Shown one piece after another: positions 32,151-40,899 of a stretch of DNA of 42,242 nucleotides. The stretch spans positions 1 to 42,242 of the forward strand of contig NZ_JARUMJ010000002.1 of NCBI RefSeq assembly GCF_036898465.1, given 5' to 3'. Position numbers and translations under genes: made by a program. The notes beneath the pieces are model-generated. The model searched no databases. It worked only from the letters and a program-made list of their open reading frames with translations, and had not been told where the DNA came from. Source of the DNA: Streptomyces sp. B21-105 (GTDB lineage Bacteria; Actinomycetota; Actinomycetes; Streptomycetales; Streptomycetaceae). Position 1 is the first letter of the stretch, and every line of letters begins with the position of its first letter.

Positions 32151-32583
32151 TCGGTCGGGGCGGGCAGGCCTGGGCCGGTGGGAACGAGCCGTCCCGGCAC
32201 TCCGTCAGACCGCGAGCCCTTCCGTGTCGCCCCCGCTCAGCGACCGGGCATGTCCGGCTGCATCGGCAACCTGGGCTAGCACCCACGGAGTCTGCGCCTC
32301 GCCCGTCCGAGGCCAGTGCCGCCCAGGGCTGGAGACCGCGTCGAGCGAGCGCCTTTCTGCCTCGCCGTGAGTCGAGCCGGGGAGAGCCGACCCATCGGCT
32401 CTGCGTGCCGGCATCGAAGGTCTCAACGCCCCGAGCTCCTCAGCTCTTGAGGAGTCACCCCTTGATCCAAACCCTCCCAGGTGTCAAGCCAGGAGTCTCG
32501 TTCCTGATGCCCGCAGCCGCCAGGAATGCCGGGGAGGCTGCTCGTGCGGCACCACTTCCCCGAACCGAGGAAAGAGAAGTGTT
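32151..32583 (+). other. Long untranslated leader or remnant, contains a small hairpin
   Basis: No convincing coding frame exists in this 433-bp stretch; frames open at 32137-32370 and 32405-32587 have no family resemblance. CTCCTCA-GCTCT-TGAGGAG at 32436-32454 forms a perfect 7-bp hairpin. The rest of the 711-bp gap (from 31873) holds the promoter and operators listed separately. It could be a regulatory leader or the scar of a deleted gene. Confidence 0.4.
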
Positions 32584-33684
32584 TTGAACAACCCCATGAC
32601 GCGCCGTACCGTATCGGCGCTGGCCGCCATTGTCCCGCTCACGCTTCTCACCGGCCTTCTCACCACGGCGTGCGGAAGCGAGAACAAAGATCCCAAGAGC
32701 GCCGTGCCGACAAACCCCACTACCGCAAGGAGAGGTTATCCACTGGATCCCGTAAAGAAGGGGATGACGATCGCCTTCGTACCGAAGCAGCTGGGAGGGA
32801 ATCTCTATTTTGCGGCTGCAGGCGACGGTGGCAGAGCAGTCGTCGAGAAGCTCAGCTCGACATACAAGGAGGTCGGCACTTCTGAGAGTACCGACATTGA
32901 GGGGCAGGTGAAATACATCAAGCAACTCACCGACGAGGGAGTTGATGCCATAGTTGTCTCCGCGCAGGACCCTGATTCTCTTTGCGGCGCGCTCAAGCGC
33001 GCGATGGACAAGGGCATCCCGGTGGTCACGTACGACTCCGACACGCGGCCCGAGTGTCGGAACGCCTTCGTCTCGCCTGCCGACCCGGATCAGTTGACCT
33101 TTCCGCTGGTCCTGTCGCTGGCGCAGCAGATCGACTACAAGGGAGACATAGCGATTCTCAGCGCTTCCAAGAGTGCGACGAACCAGAACAACTGGATCGA
33201 GTTCATGAAGGAAGACCTCGACACCGACCCGCGTTACTCAGACATCAAACTGGTCACCGTCGCCTACGGCGACGACAATGCCGATAAGTCCTATCGGCTC
33301 ACCGGGAGTCTCCTCAAGGAGTATCCGAAGCTCAAGGCGATCATCGCTCCGACGTCTGTCGGCATCAGCGCTGCCGCTCAGTACCTGTCACAATCGCCCC
33401 GCAAGGGCAAGGTCAAGCTGACAGGTATGGGAACACCCAACAGCATGCGGGAATACGTCGAGGACGGTACTGTCGAAAGTTTTGAGCTCTGGGATCCCAC
33501 CGAACTCGGTAAACTCGCGGCGTGGACTGCGGAGTCCCTTGCCTCGGGCCAGATCACAGGGCGGGAAGGGCAAGGGTTCAGGGCCATGAACGGACAGCTC
33601 TTCGTGCTCGGAAAAAATGGCGTTGTCAACCTGGGCGATCCGATCGCATTCACCAGCAAAAACATCAACAAATACAATTTCTAG
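32584..33684 (+). CDS. Sugar-binding lipoprotein, rhamnose/AI-2 (RhaS/LsrB) type, orphan
   Basis: This 366-residue ABC substrate-binding lipoprotein has an n-region with MTRRT, hydrophobic LAAIVPLTLLTGLL and lipobox LTTAC (Cys30). The mature part is the peripla_BP_4 fold of ribose, rhamnose and AI-2 binding proteins: GMTIAFVPKQLGGNLYFAAA, AIVVSAQDPDSLCGALKRAM, GIPVVTYDSDT, TGMGTPNSMREYVEDG, ELWDPTELGKLAAW. The start is TTG 32584 after GAGGAAAGAG, or ATG 32596. It is visibly less GC-rich and uses codons (ATA, TTT, GAT) rare in its neighbours. No permease or ATPase gene is adjacent, so it either serves a transporter encoded elsewhere or is a transferred fragment. Confidence 0.88.
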   Translation: MNNPMTRRTVSALAAIVPLTLLTGLLTTACGSENKDPKSAVPTNPTTARRGYPLDPVKKGMTIAFVPKQLGGNLYFAAAGDGGRAVVEKLSSTYKEVGTSESTDIEGQVKYIKQLTDEGVDAIVVSAQDPDSLCGALKRAMDKGIPVVTYDSDTRPECRNAFVSPADPDQLTFPLVLSLAQQIDYKGDIAILSASKSATNQNNWIEFMKEDLDTDPRYSDIKLVTVAYGDDNADKSYRLTGSLLKEYPKLKAIIAPTSVGISAAAQYLSQSPRKGKVKLTGMGTPNSMREYVEDGTVESFELWDPTELGKLAAWTAESLASGQITGREGQGFRAMNGQLFVLGKNGVVNLGDPIAFTSKNINKYNF

Positions 33685-33715
33685 CTCTTTTCTAGCCTCG
33701 ATCTTCCTTGACGGC

Positions 33716-33734
33716 CCGCCGACGGCGTCGGCGG
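33716..33734. terminator. GC hairpin between the sugar-binding gene and GH42 gene
   Basis: CCGCCGAC-GGC-GTCGGCGG is a perfect 8-bp stem with a 3-nt loop, 32 bp after the binding-protein stop and between convergent genes. The remaining sequence to 33890 contains a 69-codon frame on the minus strand (33692-33901) with an Arg-rich end that I do not recognise. Confidence 0.55.
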
Positions 33735-33890
33735 ACCGCCTTGTCGCGGGTGGCGGAGGCCGGGCAGTCGCGGGCCTTGCTCATGAGCACCGCGGTCGTG
33801 GGGGCGCCGAGTTCGAGCCCCTTCGCCAACTCGCCGGAGGCGTTCGCTCGATCCGCTACCGCGACCCGGGGAAGAGCAACCCCGGCTACC

Positions 33891-35927
33891 TCACCCGCCA
33901 CTCGGTTCGGTCATCGGTTCGCGGACGACGGCGACGCCTCCTTCGGGGACGGTGACGGAGCCCACGACCGGTTTGCCGGTGAGGAGTTCGATCCCTTCGG
34001 CGGGGATCTCGGCGCCGTGGCCGGCGTGGTCGATCAGGAAGAGGTAGTCGGCGTCCGCGCCCCGCCGCCTCACCGCCTCGACGCCGGCCGGCACGCCGTG
34101 CTCTGGGCGCACTCCGGCCTCCTCAACGATGCGCTCCAGGACGGCGGCCAGGGTGGCGGGGTCGGGGTGGGTGGCGAGGTACCAGGCGGTGCCGCTGCCG
34201 TACGCGTGGCGGGTGATGGCCGGGACGCCCGCCAGCGGTCCGTCCGCGTACGTGGCGACGGCCTCCGCCCCGGCGAGCCGGAGGCGTTCGGTCCACAGGT
34301 CGGCGGTCGCGTCCCGCGGGACCTGTCCGGTCAGGCCGACCTGGACGCCGGGCAGCAGGGGGAACAACTCGTCGCCGCGCACTCCGAGGAGTTCCCGGAA
34401 GGCGCCCGGGTAACCACCCAGGCGTGCGTGGCAGTTCTCGTCCACCGCACCGCTGTGGAAGCCCACGGCGAGGGTGCCGCCGTGCTCGACGAACGCCGCC
34501 AGGTTGGTCGCTCCCGCTTCGTCGACCAGGTACAGACTGGGGGCGAGTACGAGCCGGTAGCGGTCGAGGTCGGGGCTGTCGGGACGTACGAAGTCGACCG
34601 CCACGCCGGCCCTCCACAGCGGGGTGTACCAGTCCCTCACCAGGTCCTGGAAGCGGAGTTCACCGCTGGGCTGGGAGGGCAGTTCCACGGCCCAGCGGGC
34701 GTTCCAGTCCCAGACGACGGCGACCCGGGCGGGGCTGGTGCTGCCGCGGACTTCGGCGAGGGCGCGCAGATCGGCTCCGAGCTGGACGACGTCCTGCCAG
34801 ATCCGGCTGTCGGTGCCCGCGTGGGGCAGCATCGCCGAGTGCCACTGCTCGGCCCCCGCCTTCGCGGCGCGCCACTGGAAGTAGGCGATGCCGTCGGCGC
34901 CGTGCGCGACGTGGGCGAGCGCGTTGCGGCGCATCTCGCCGGGGTTCTTGGCCCGGTTGACGGGCTGCCAGTTGATGGCTCCGGTGGAGTGTTCCATGAG
35001 CAGCCAGGGCTGTCCGCCGGCCAGGGAGCGGACCAGGTCGCCGCAGAGAGCGACGTCGGTCTCCGACTCCGGGTCGGTGGAGAGCAGGTAGTGGTCGTTG
35101 GAGACGATGTCCAGCTCGGGGGCCCAGCGCCAGTAGTCCATGGCGTCGAAGTTGTGCATCACCATGAAGTTGGTGGTGGCGGGGATGTCCGGGGCGGCGC
35201 GGCGGAGCACGTCGCGCTCGGCGGTGAACAGCGAGAGCAGTTCGTCCGAGCAGAAGCGGCGCCAGTCCAGCCGGTGCGCGGGGTTGGGGTCGGCGCCGGT
35301 GGCGCGGGGCGGGATGATCTCCTCCCAGTCGTAGTACCACTGGCTCCAGAAGGCGGTGCCCCAGGCGTCGTTGAGCGCGTTCAGGTCGTTGCCGTACTTC
35401 GCCTTCAGCCAGGGACGGAAGGCGGCGGCGCTGGTGTCGCAGAAGCATTCGGCGTTGTGGCAGCCGTACTCGTTGTGGACGTGCCACATCGTCACGGCCG
35501 GGTGGTCGGCGTAGCGCTCGGCGAGGGCGCCCGCGATGCGCAGCGCCGCGGTGCGGTAGGCGGGGCTGGACGGGCAGAACGTCTGGCGGCTGCCGTACGA
35601 CAGCGTGCGCCCGTCGCGGTCCACCGGCAGCGCCTCGGGGTGGGCGCGGAAGAACCAGGCGGGCGGGGCGGCTGTGGGGGTGGCGAGGTCGGCGGCGATG
35701 CCGTTCTCGTGGAGCAGATCCAGGATCTTGTCCATGCGGGAGAAGTCGTAGACGCCTTCGGACGGCTCGAGCAGGGCCCAGGAGAAGATGCCGACGCTGA
35801 CCATGGTGACCCCGGCCTCGCGCATCAGGGCCATGTCCTGGGCCCACACCTCCTCGGGCCACTGCTCGGGGTTGTAGTCACCGCCGTAGGCGATGCCGGG
35901 AATGCGAAGACGGCGTGCGGTGCTCAC
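33891..35927 (-). CDS. GH42 beta-galactosidase
   Basis: This 678-residue intracellular glycoside hydrolase of family 42 has no signal peptide. The TIM-barrel acid/base is E153 in WHVHNEYGCH and the nucleophile is about E312 in WLLMEHSTGAINW. A cysteine cluster (C118, C156, C161, C163) matches the structural zinc site of the family. The middle trimerisation (A4) domain and C-terminal beta domain follow (RVAVVWDWNARWAVEL, GLTGQVPRDATADLW, YLATHPD). It is the last gene of a binding protein-permease-permease-GH42 operon, 45 bp after the second permease. Imported galactosides, for example beta-galacto-oligosaccharides, would be its substrates. ATG 35927 (MSTARRLRIPGIAYGGDYNP) sits just before the conserved GGDYNPEQWP. 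Confidence 0.93.
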   Translation of the reverse strand: MSTARRLRIPGIAYGGDYNPEQWPEEVWAQDMALMREAGVTMVSVGIFSWALLEPSEGVYDFSRMDKILDLLHENGIAADLATPTAAPPAWFFRAHPEALPVDRDGRTLSYGSRQTFCPSSPAYRTAALRIAGALAERYADHPAVTMWHVHNEYGCHNAECFCDTSAAAFRPWLKAKYGNDLNALNDAWGTAFWSQWYYDWEEIIPPRATGADPNPAHRLDWRRFCSDELLSLFTAERDVLRRAAPDIPATTNFMVMHNFDAMDYWRWAPELDIVSNDHYLLSTDPESETDVALCGDLVRSLAGGQPWLLMEHSTGAINWQPVNRAKNPGEMRRNALAHVAHGADGIAYFQWRAAKAGAEQWHSAMLPHAGTDSRIWQDVVQLGADLRALAEVRGSTSPARVAVVWDWNARWAVELPSQPSGELRFQDLVRDWYTPLWRAGVAVDFVRPDSPDLDRYRLVLAPSLYLVDEAGATNLAAFVEHGGTLAVGFHSGAVDENCHARLGGYPGAFRELLGVRGDELFPLLPGVQVGLTGQVPRDATADLWTERLRLAGAEAVATYADGPLAGVPAITRHAYGSGTAWYLATHPDPATLAAVLERIVEEAGVRPEHGVPAGVEAVRRRGADADYLFLIDHAGHGAEIPAEGIELLTGKPVVGSVTVPEGGVAVVREPMTEPSGG

Positions 35928-35972
35928 TGGTGGTGCTCCGGGAGATAGCAGAGACAGGTGACGTGAGGGGGG

Positions 35973-36860
35973 TCAGCCCTTGTTGGCGCCCAGGGTGAGG
36001 CCGCTGACGAACTGCCGCTGGAGCACGAAGTACACGATCAGGGTGGGGATCGCGGTGAGCAGGGCGCCGGCAGCGACGAGGTTGGGGTCGGTGAAGTACT
36101 GGCCGGAGAGGTTGTTCAGCGCCGAGGTGATCGGCATGTTCTCGCCGGTGGAGATCAGGACGAGGGCCCAGAAGAAGTCGTTGTAGATCCAGATGGACAG
36201 CAACGTGGCCAGGGCCGCCATCGCGGGCTTGCACAGGGGCAGCACGATCTGCCAGTACAGGCGCCACACGGAGGCCCCGTCGACGAGGGCGGCCTCGGTC
36301 AGCTCGTGCGGCAGCGAGCGCATGTAGTTGGCCAGCACGAAGGCGCAGAAGCCGGACTGGAACGCCACGTGGATCAGCACCAGGCCCAGCGCCGAGTCGT
36401 ACAGCTTGCCGCTCATGGTGATGCCGGGCAGGTCGATCAGCAGGTACAGGCGGTACAGCGGGGTGATGATGACCTGCTGCGGGAGCAGGTTGCCGGCCGT
36501 GAACACGAGCAGCAGGAACAGGTTGACCCGAAAGTCGAAGCGGCTGACGTAGAAGGCGACCATCGACGACAGGAACAGCGTCAGCAGCACCGCCGGGACC
36601 GCGATGAGCAGCGTGTTCCCGAAGTAGTGCAGCATGTCCGACTGCTCGAACGCGTTCGTGAAGTTGTCGAGGCTCAGTTCGTCGGGCCAGGAGACGTAGC
36701 CCTTGGCGCTGGTCTCGGCGTACGGCCGCATCGCCGCGTACATCGCCCACAACAGGGGCGCGAGCCAGGCCAGGGCGCATCCGGCGAGGAAGACGTGCAG
36801 CAGGATCCGGGCTGGGCGGACGGGGGTGCGCTGCTTTGCGAGCGCGCTCACGGTGCTCAT
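35973..36860 (-). CDS. Sugar ABC transporter permease (MalG-like)
   Basis: This 295-residue inner-membrane protein has six predicted helices and the EAA loop ELTEAALVDGASVWRLYWQI, then VLPLCKP, which contacts the ATPase. This is the MalG-type half of a carbohydrate importer (CUT1). ATG 36860 overlaps the stop of the upstream permease (ATGA), so the two are translationally coupled. No ATP-binding subunit is encoded in the operon. In streptomycetes a shared ATPase, MsiK, serves such transporters; that is general knowledge rather than evidence from this window. The sugar is inferred as a galactoside from the GH42 gene downstream. Confidence 0.94.
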   Translation of the reverse strand: MSTVSALAKQRTPVRPARILLHVFLAGCALAWLAPLLWAMYAAMRPYAETSAKGYVSWPDELSLDNFTNAFEQSDMLHYFGNTLLIAVPAVLLTLFLSSMVAFYVSRFDFRVNLFLLLVFTAGNLLPQQVIITPLYRLYLLIDLPGITMSGKLYDSALGLVLIHVAFQSGFCAFVLANYMRSLPHELTEAALVDGASVWRLYWQIVLPLCKPAMAALATLLSIWIYNDFFWALVLISTGENMPITSALNNLSGQYFTDPNLVAAGALLTAIPTLIVYFVLQRQFVSGLTLGANKG

Positions 36861-37879
36861 GCGCGCCGCTCCTTCCGGAAGGTCGCGATCAGGTACGGGA
36901 TGATGACCGCGAGAGAGATGACCAGCAGGACGACGGCGATCGCGGAGCCGTAACCGATGCGGCTGGACTCGCCGATGATGTTGTTGGTCACCAGGATCGA
37001 CAGCAGTTCCGTCCCCTCGGCGCCCTTGTTGAAGACGAAGACCAGGTCGAAGGCGCGCAGCGCCTCGATGATCGTCACTACCAGGACGACGGTGTTGGTG
37101 GGCCGCAGGGTGGGGAAGATGACGTTCTTGAACGTCTGCCACTCGTTCGCGCCGTCCAGCGAGGACGCCTCCCGCAGGGCCGGATCGACGCCCTTCAGGC
37201 CCGCCAGGTAAAGGATCATCATGTAGCCGGTATGGCGCCACGACGCGGCGATGAGGACGGACCACAGGTTGAGGTCCGGGTCGCCGATCCAGTCGATGTA
37301 GTGGCCGGGCTTGTTGGCGCCGATCAGGCTGTTGATCAGGCCGGTGTCCGGGTTGTAGACCAGTTGCCAGACGAACCCGATGACCGCCATCGACAGCACG
37401 ACGGGCAGGAAGAACGCGGTCTGGTACACCTTGCTGAACCGGATGTTCTTGTCGAGCTGCACGGCCAGGAACAGGCCGAGCGGAGTCGGTATCAGGATGA
37501 GCACGACGAACCAGGTCACGTTGTGCTCGACGGCGGGCCAGAACTGCGGGTTGCTGGTGAACAGTTCACGGAAGTTCTGCAGCCCGACCCATTTGATGGC
37601 GTCGAAGCCGATGCCGTCCCAGGTGGTGAAGGCAAGCGCGATCGAGGCGAGCGCCGTGAGCCAGACGAGCAGGACGTGCAGAATCGTCGGCACCCCGGCC
37701 ATCAGGCCGAGCGTGAGGCGGTCCCGTCGGGTGAGCAGCCGTCGGTGACCCAAGGGCGCCCGCAACCGCTCGGCCTGACCGGAGGTCACGTTGTCCGGGT
37801 GGCCCGGGGGCGGCACTGCGGCCGTCCCCGGGGTGCTGGTGGCGCCGGTCCCGGTACCGGTCTTCGCTGTGACGGTCAT
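36857..37879 (-). CDS. Sugar ABC transporter permease (MalF-like)
   Basis: This 340-residue permease has a Thr/Gly/Pro-rich cytoplasmic N-terminus (MTVTAKTGTGTGATSTPGTA), then six or more helices. Its EAA motif (ALREASSLDGANEWQTFKNV, then IFPTLRPT) is near residues 235-262. It pairs with the MalG-like permease to form the channel. The start, ATG 37879, overlaps the binding-protein stop by four bases, and its own stop overlaps the next permease start, giving a tightly coupled three-gene transport module. Length and motif are normal for CUT1 permeases. Confidence 0.94.
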   Translation of the reverse strand: MTVTAKTGTGTGATSTPGTAAVPPPGHPDNVTSGQAERLRAPLGHRRLLTRRDRLTLGLMAGVPTILHVLLVWLTALASIALAFTTWDGIGFDAIKWVGLQNFRELFTSNPQFWPAVEHNVTWFVVLILIPTPLGLFLAVQLDKNIRFSKVYQTAFFLPVVLSMAVIGFVWQLVYNPDTGLINSLIGANKPGHYIDWIGDPDLNLWSVLIAASWRHTGYMMILYLAGLKGVDPALREASSLDGANEWQTFKNVIFPTLRPTNTVVLVVTIIEALRAFDLVFVFNKGAEGTELLSILVTNNIIGESSRIGYGSAIAVVLLVISLAVIIPYLIATFRKERRA

Positions 37880-39186
37880 GCGGACGCGAAGATCGTCTTC
37901 TTCTGGCGCTCGATCGACGCCAGCAGGCTGTCGACGCCCTTGGGGTCGCGGACGAACTTCTGCAGGGCGGGCTGCATCACCGTGGAGGTGAAGTCCGGCC
38001 GGCTGTCGCGGTCCATGAACTGGGTGAGGTGCTTGGCGCCGGCGATCGTCGCGTACGCCTTCTTCTGCAGCGCGGTGTACGAGGAGGTGTCGGCCTTGTT
38101 GGACGCCGCGACCAGGCTCGGGTCGGACTTCAGGTAGATCTGCTCGGCCTCCGGGCTGCCCAGGAACTCCAGGAGCTTGAGTGCGCCGGCCTTGTTCTTC
38201 GGGGCCTTGGAGAGCATGAAGCCGTCGGTGGGCGCCTCGACGGTGTCCTGGCCGTACGCGGAGTCGATCTCCGGGAAGGCGAAGAAGTCGAGGTCGTCCA
38301 GGTCGGCCTTGTTCGTGAACTGCTGTGCCACGAAGCTGCCGAACAGGTACATGCCCGCCTTCTTCGAGATCAGCGTCTGGGCCGCGTCCTGCCAGGTGCG
38401 GCCGACGGCGCCCTCCTGGTGGTAAGGGAGGATCTCGGCCCAGTTGTCGAAGGTCTTGCGGACCTTGGCGTCGGTCCAGGACGCCTTGCCGGCCATGAGC
38501 TCGACGTGGAAGTCGTAGCCGTTGGTGCGGAAGTTGATCTGGTCGAAGGTGCCGAGCGCGGGCCAGGCGTCCTTGTCGCCGAAGGCGAGCGGGACGAGGC
38601 CGTCCTTCTTCATCTGCTTGCACAGGGCGACGAGTTGGTCCCAGGTGGTGGGGACTTCGTAGCCGTGCTGCTGGAAGACGCTCTTGCGGTAGAAGACCCC
38701 CCAGATGGACGTGGAGATCGGCACGAAGTAGTACTTGCCGTCCGCGCCCTTGCTGAGCGCCTTCATCGCGTCGGGGAAGTTGCCGCCGATCTTCTGCCAC
38801 ACGTCGTCGACCGGGGAGGCCAGGCCCTTGGCCGCGAAGAACTGCATGCGGTAGCCGGCGAACCAGTTGAACACGTCGTCCGGGGTGCCCTGGAGGTAGG
38901 AGTTGATCTGCTCCTGGAACGTGTTGTGGTCCTTGGTGTTCACGTCGACCGTGATCCCGGACTGCTTCGTGAACGCCGCGTAGATCTCCGCGAACGCCTT
39001 CTTCGGCACCGCGTCCGACGCGTTCGAACCGAGGCTGACGGTCTTCGGGTCGGCAGCCGTACCGCTGCCGCCGCAGGCACTGAGCAGCGGTATGCCGGTG
39101 CCGAGGACGGCTGCGCCACCGATACCGCGCAGGACGGTGCGGCGACTGGCGGCAGGCATGGGCCGACCGAGGGAGGAAGAGTGCAT
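37876..39186 (-). CDS. Sugar-binding lipoprotein, probable Tat substrate
   Basis: This is a 436-residue extracellular binding protein of the CUT1 family (bacterial SBP family 1). Its signal has a twin arginine (ASRRTVLRGIGG), hydrophobic VLGTGIPLL and lipobox LLSAC (Cys38), so it is probably exported folded through Tat and then lipidated. The mature fold shows TPDDVFNWFAGYRMQFFAAK, VPISTSIWGVFYRKSVFQQH and GKAGMYLFGSF-like segments that contact sugar in this family. It is the first gene of the operon with two permeases and the GH42 enzyme. ATG 39186 has a GAG-rich leader (rc of ctctcttcaggagc). A candidate promoter lies 129 bp upstream. Confidence 0.93.
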   Translation of the reverse strand: MHSSSLGRPMPAASRRTVLRGIGGAAVLGTGIPLLSACGGSGTAADPKTVSLGSNASDAVPKKAFAEIYAAFTKQSGITVDVNTKDHNTFQEQINSYLQGTPDDVFNWFAGYRMQFFAAKGLASPVDDVWQKIGGNFPDAMKALSKGADGKYYFVPISTSIWGVFYRKSVFQQHGYEVPTTWDQLVALCKQMKKDGLVPLAFGDKDAWPALGTFDQINFRTNGYDFHVELMAGKASWTDAKVRKTFDNWAEILPYHQEGAVGRTWQDAAQTLISKKAGMYLFGSFVAQQFTNKADLDDLDFFAFPEIDSAYGQDTVEAPTDGFMLSKAPKNKAGALKLLEFLGSPEAEQIYLKSDPSLVAASNKADTSSYTALQKKAYATIAGAKHLTQFMDRDSRPDFTSTVMQPALQKFVRDPKGVDSLLASIERQKKTIFASA

Positions 39187-39314
39187 TTCGGCTCCTGAAG
39201 AGAGCGACGTGCCCGGGTGGCACGTCGGCCCAAGGGGGTGTGACGGGGGAAGCGGTCGTCCACGCGACCAAGAACTCAACACGATCGAACAAATCCGACC
39301 GGCGGCTGCGAGGA

Positions 39315-39344
39315 AGACTGAACGCTCCGAGGAGTCGCTGTCAA
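39315..39344 (-). promoter_or_regulatory. Candidate promoter of the galactoside ABC-GH42 operon
   Basis: On the minus strand, TTGACA (complement of 39339-39344) is followed after 18 bp by CAGTCT (complement of 39315-39320). The -35 box is perfect; the -10 box keeps A2 and T6. The 510-bp divergent gap (39187-39696) holds this, the lacI promoter and its operator, and nothing else I can identify. Confidence 0.45.
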
Positions 39345-39580
39345 GCCCCTCCGACCTGGACTCAGGGCCGACCGAACATGCCTCCAAGGCGGCCGTCCTA
39401 TCGTCGGACGGCAGCGAAGCCCTCCTTCCGCGAGCGGTCCTGCAAGTGAGCTTCCGCCTTCTGACCTGCACGTATACCCGCCAGAGGCGACCTTCTCAAG
39501 GTGGCTGCGCAACCCGTCGCAGACCAGCCGCCCGCCATCGGATCCGTCGCCGCCCATCGGAATCGATATGGCGGGAGCCC

Positions 39581-39609
39581 TTGACGAACAGCTGTCGGCT
39601 ACGTAGACA
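39581..39609 (+). promoter_or_regulatory. Candidate promoter of the lacI gene
   Basis: TTGACG (39581-39586), 17-bp spacer and TAGACA (39604-39609) lie directly before a strong palindrome. The predicted start of transcription (about 39616) falls inside that palindrome. Confidence 0.5.
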
Positions 39610-39613
39610 TGAC

Positions 39614-39650
39614 CACGCGGTCAGACCGCGTGATCAGACCGCGTGGTCAT
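39614..39650. promoter_or_regulatory. Operator for the LacI regulator: 19-bp palindrome plus third half-site
   Basis: CACGCGGTCAGACCGCGTG (39614-39632) is a perfect 9+1+9 palindrome. The half-site GACCGCGTG recurs at 39637-39645. The outer arms ATGACCACGCGGTC (39609-39622) and GACCGCGTGGTCAT (39637-39650) are also exact complements. Sitting over the lacI transcription start, it suggests autoregulation. Confidence 0.7.
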
Positions 39651-39696
39651 ACAGTTGACCTCCTTCGATGCAGACGCACAGCCGTCAGGAGACTTC

Positions 39697-40761
39697 ATGG
39701 CAGCAGTGGTGGGACAGGGCGAGGGCTCCGCTGTGCCGCGCAGCGCGGACGTGGCCCGCCTGGCCGGGGTGTCGCGCAAGACGGTGTCCCGGGTCCTCAA
39801 CAACGAGCCGTATGTCTCCGAGGAGGCCCGCACAAAGGTCCTCGCGGCCGCTGAGGAACTCGGCTACCGGCTGAACCAGGCGGCCAGGACCCTGGCCTCC
39901 GGGCGCACCGGTTCCATCGGCGTGGTCGCCCTGGGCACCGCCGGGTACGGCACCGCTTCACTGCTCGTACACATCGAGCGGGCCGTGCGCGACGCGGGTT
40001 ACGCGCTCCGCGTGATCAACACGCCGGACGGAGACCCGGCAGGCATCGCCGGCGCTCTGGAGTCGCTGCTCGAGCAGGGCGTGGACGGCGTCGTCGTCTC
40101 CGAACCCATCGTGGAGGGGGACGTCGGCGTCCGGGTCGACGTCCCCGTCCTCTTCCTGGGGGCGCCGCCGGCCTTCACGGCCGCCCGCACCGTGACCGTG
40201 GGTGTGGGCGCACACGAGCTGGCGCGGGCGGCCACCGAGCATCTGCTGGATCTGGGGCACCCGACCGTCCATCACCTCGCCGGCCCGCGCCGCTGGTACG
40301 CCACCAAGGACCGTATCGAGGGATGGCGGGCGGCACTGGCGGCACGTGGCGCGCACGAACCGCCTCTGCTCAACGGTGACTGGTCGGCCGCCTCCGGGTA
40401 CGCGGCGGGTCGCGAGCTGGCCTCGGACAGCTCGGTGACCGCGGTGTTCGCGGCGGGTGACGAGATGGCCATCGGCCTGATCCACGGCCTGCGTGAAGCA
40501 GGGCGTCGGGTGCCGGACGAGATCAGCGTCGTCGGGTTCGACGGCAACCCGGTCTTCGCCTATGTCTCTCCGCCGCTGACCACCGTGCGCCAGCCCTTCG
40601 ACGCCGCGGCGCGGGAAGGCATCCGCCTGCTCGTGCACGCCATCGAGAAACCGGACGGGGAACTGCCGCCGGCGAGCGACCCACCGGTCGAACTCGTCGT
40701 CCGTGGCTCGACCGCACCGCCGCCGGCCCACAAGGGCCACAGCCGTCTGCGCACCACCTGA
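39697..40761 (+). CDS. LacI-family regulator of the galactoside operon
   Basis: This 354-residue LacI protein has the helix-turn-helix SADVARLAGVSRKTVSRVLN (about 13-32) and hinge YRLNQAARTLASGRTGSIGVV. The sugar-binding core has GDEMAIGLIHGLREAGRRVP, SVVGFDGNP and PPLTTVRQPFDAAAREG. It is divergent from the binding protein-permease-GH42 operon and is the natural local repressor, with galactose or a galacto-oligosaccharide as likely inducer. The start is ATG 39697 (MAAVVGQGEGSAVPRS) with CAGGAG 6 nt upstream; the frame opens at 39643 but those codons lie in the promoter region. A multi-copy palindrome covers its promoter. Confidence 0.92.
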   Translation: MAAVVGQGEGSAVPRSADVARLAGVSRKTVSRVLNNEPYVSEEARTKVLAAAEELGYRLNQAARTLASGRTGSIGVVALGTAGYGTASLLVHIERAVRDAGYALRVINTPDGDPAGIAGALESLLEQGVDGVVVSEPIVEGDVGVRVDVPVLFLGAPPAFTAARTVTVGVGAHELARAATEHLLDLGHPTVHHLAGPRRWYATKDRIEGWRAALAARGAHEPPLLNGDWSAASGYAAGRELASDSSVTAVFAAGDEMAIGLIHGLREAGRRVPDEISVVGFDGNPVFAYVSPPLTTVRQPFDAAAREGIRLLVHAIEKPDGELPPASDPPVELVVRGSTAPPPAHKGHSRLRTT

Positions 40762-40862
40762 GCCCGGAGCCCTGAGCACTGAGCCCAGAGCCCTGAGCCC
40801 TGAGCCCTGAGCCCTGAGCACTGGGCACTGGGCCCTGGGCCCTGCACTGAGCACTGAGCCCT
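40762..40862. repeat. 7-bp tandem repeat, about 14 copies, after lacI
   Basis: About fourteen units of GCCCTGA and close variants (GCACTGA, GCACTGG, GCCCTGG) run directly from the lacI stop codon. The drift is mostly at positions 3 and 7 and the unit length is stable, apart from a shortened copy near 40840. Confidence 0.85.
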
Positions 40863-40899
40863 TGGCCGACGCGGGATGCCGCCGCACGCACCGCGGCAG

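Noticed and set aside
33708..35948. 746-codon plus-strand open frame
   Set aside because: Exact antisense shadow of the GH42 gene, which has clear catalytic motifs.
36857..39186. Missing ATPase as sign of a broken transporter
   Set aside because: Sugar ABC operons in streptomycetes commonly lack an ATPase gene and share MsiK, so this is normal.
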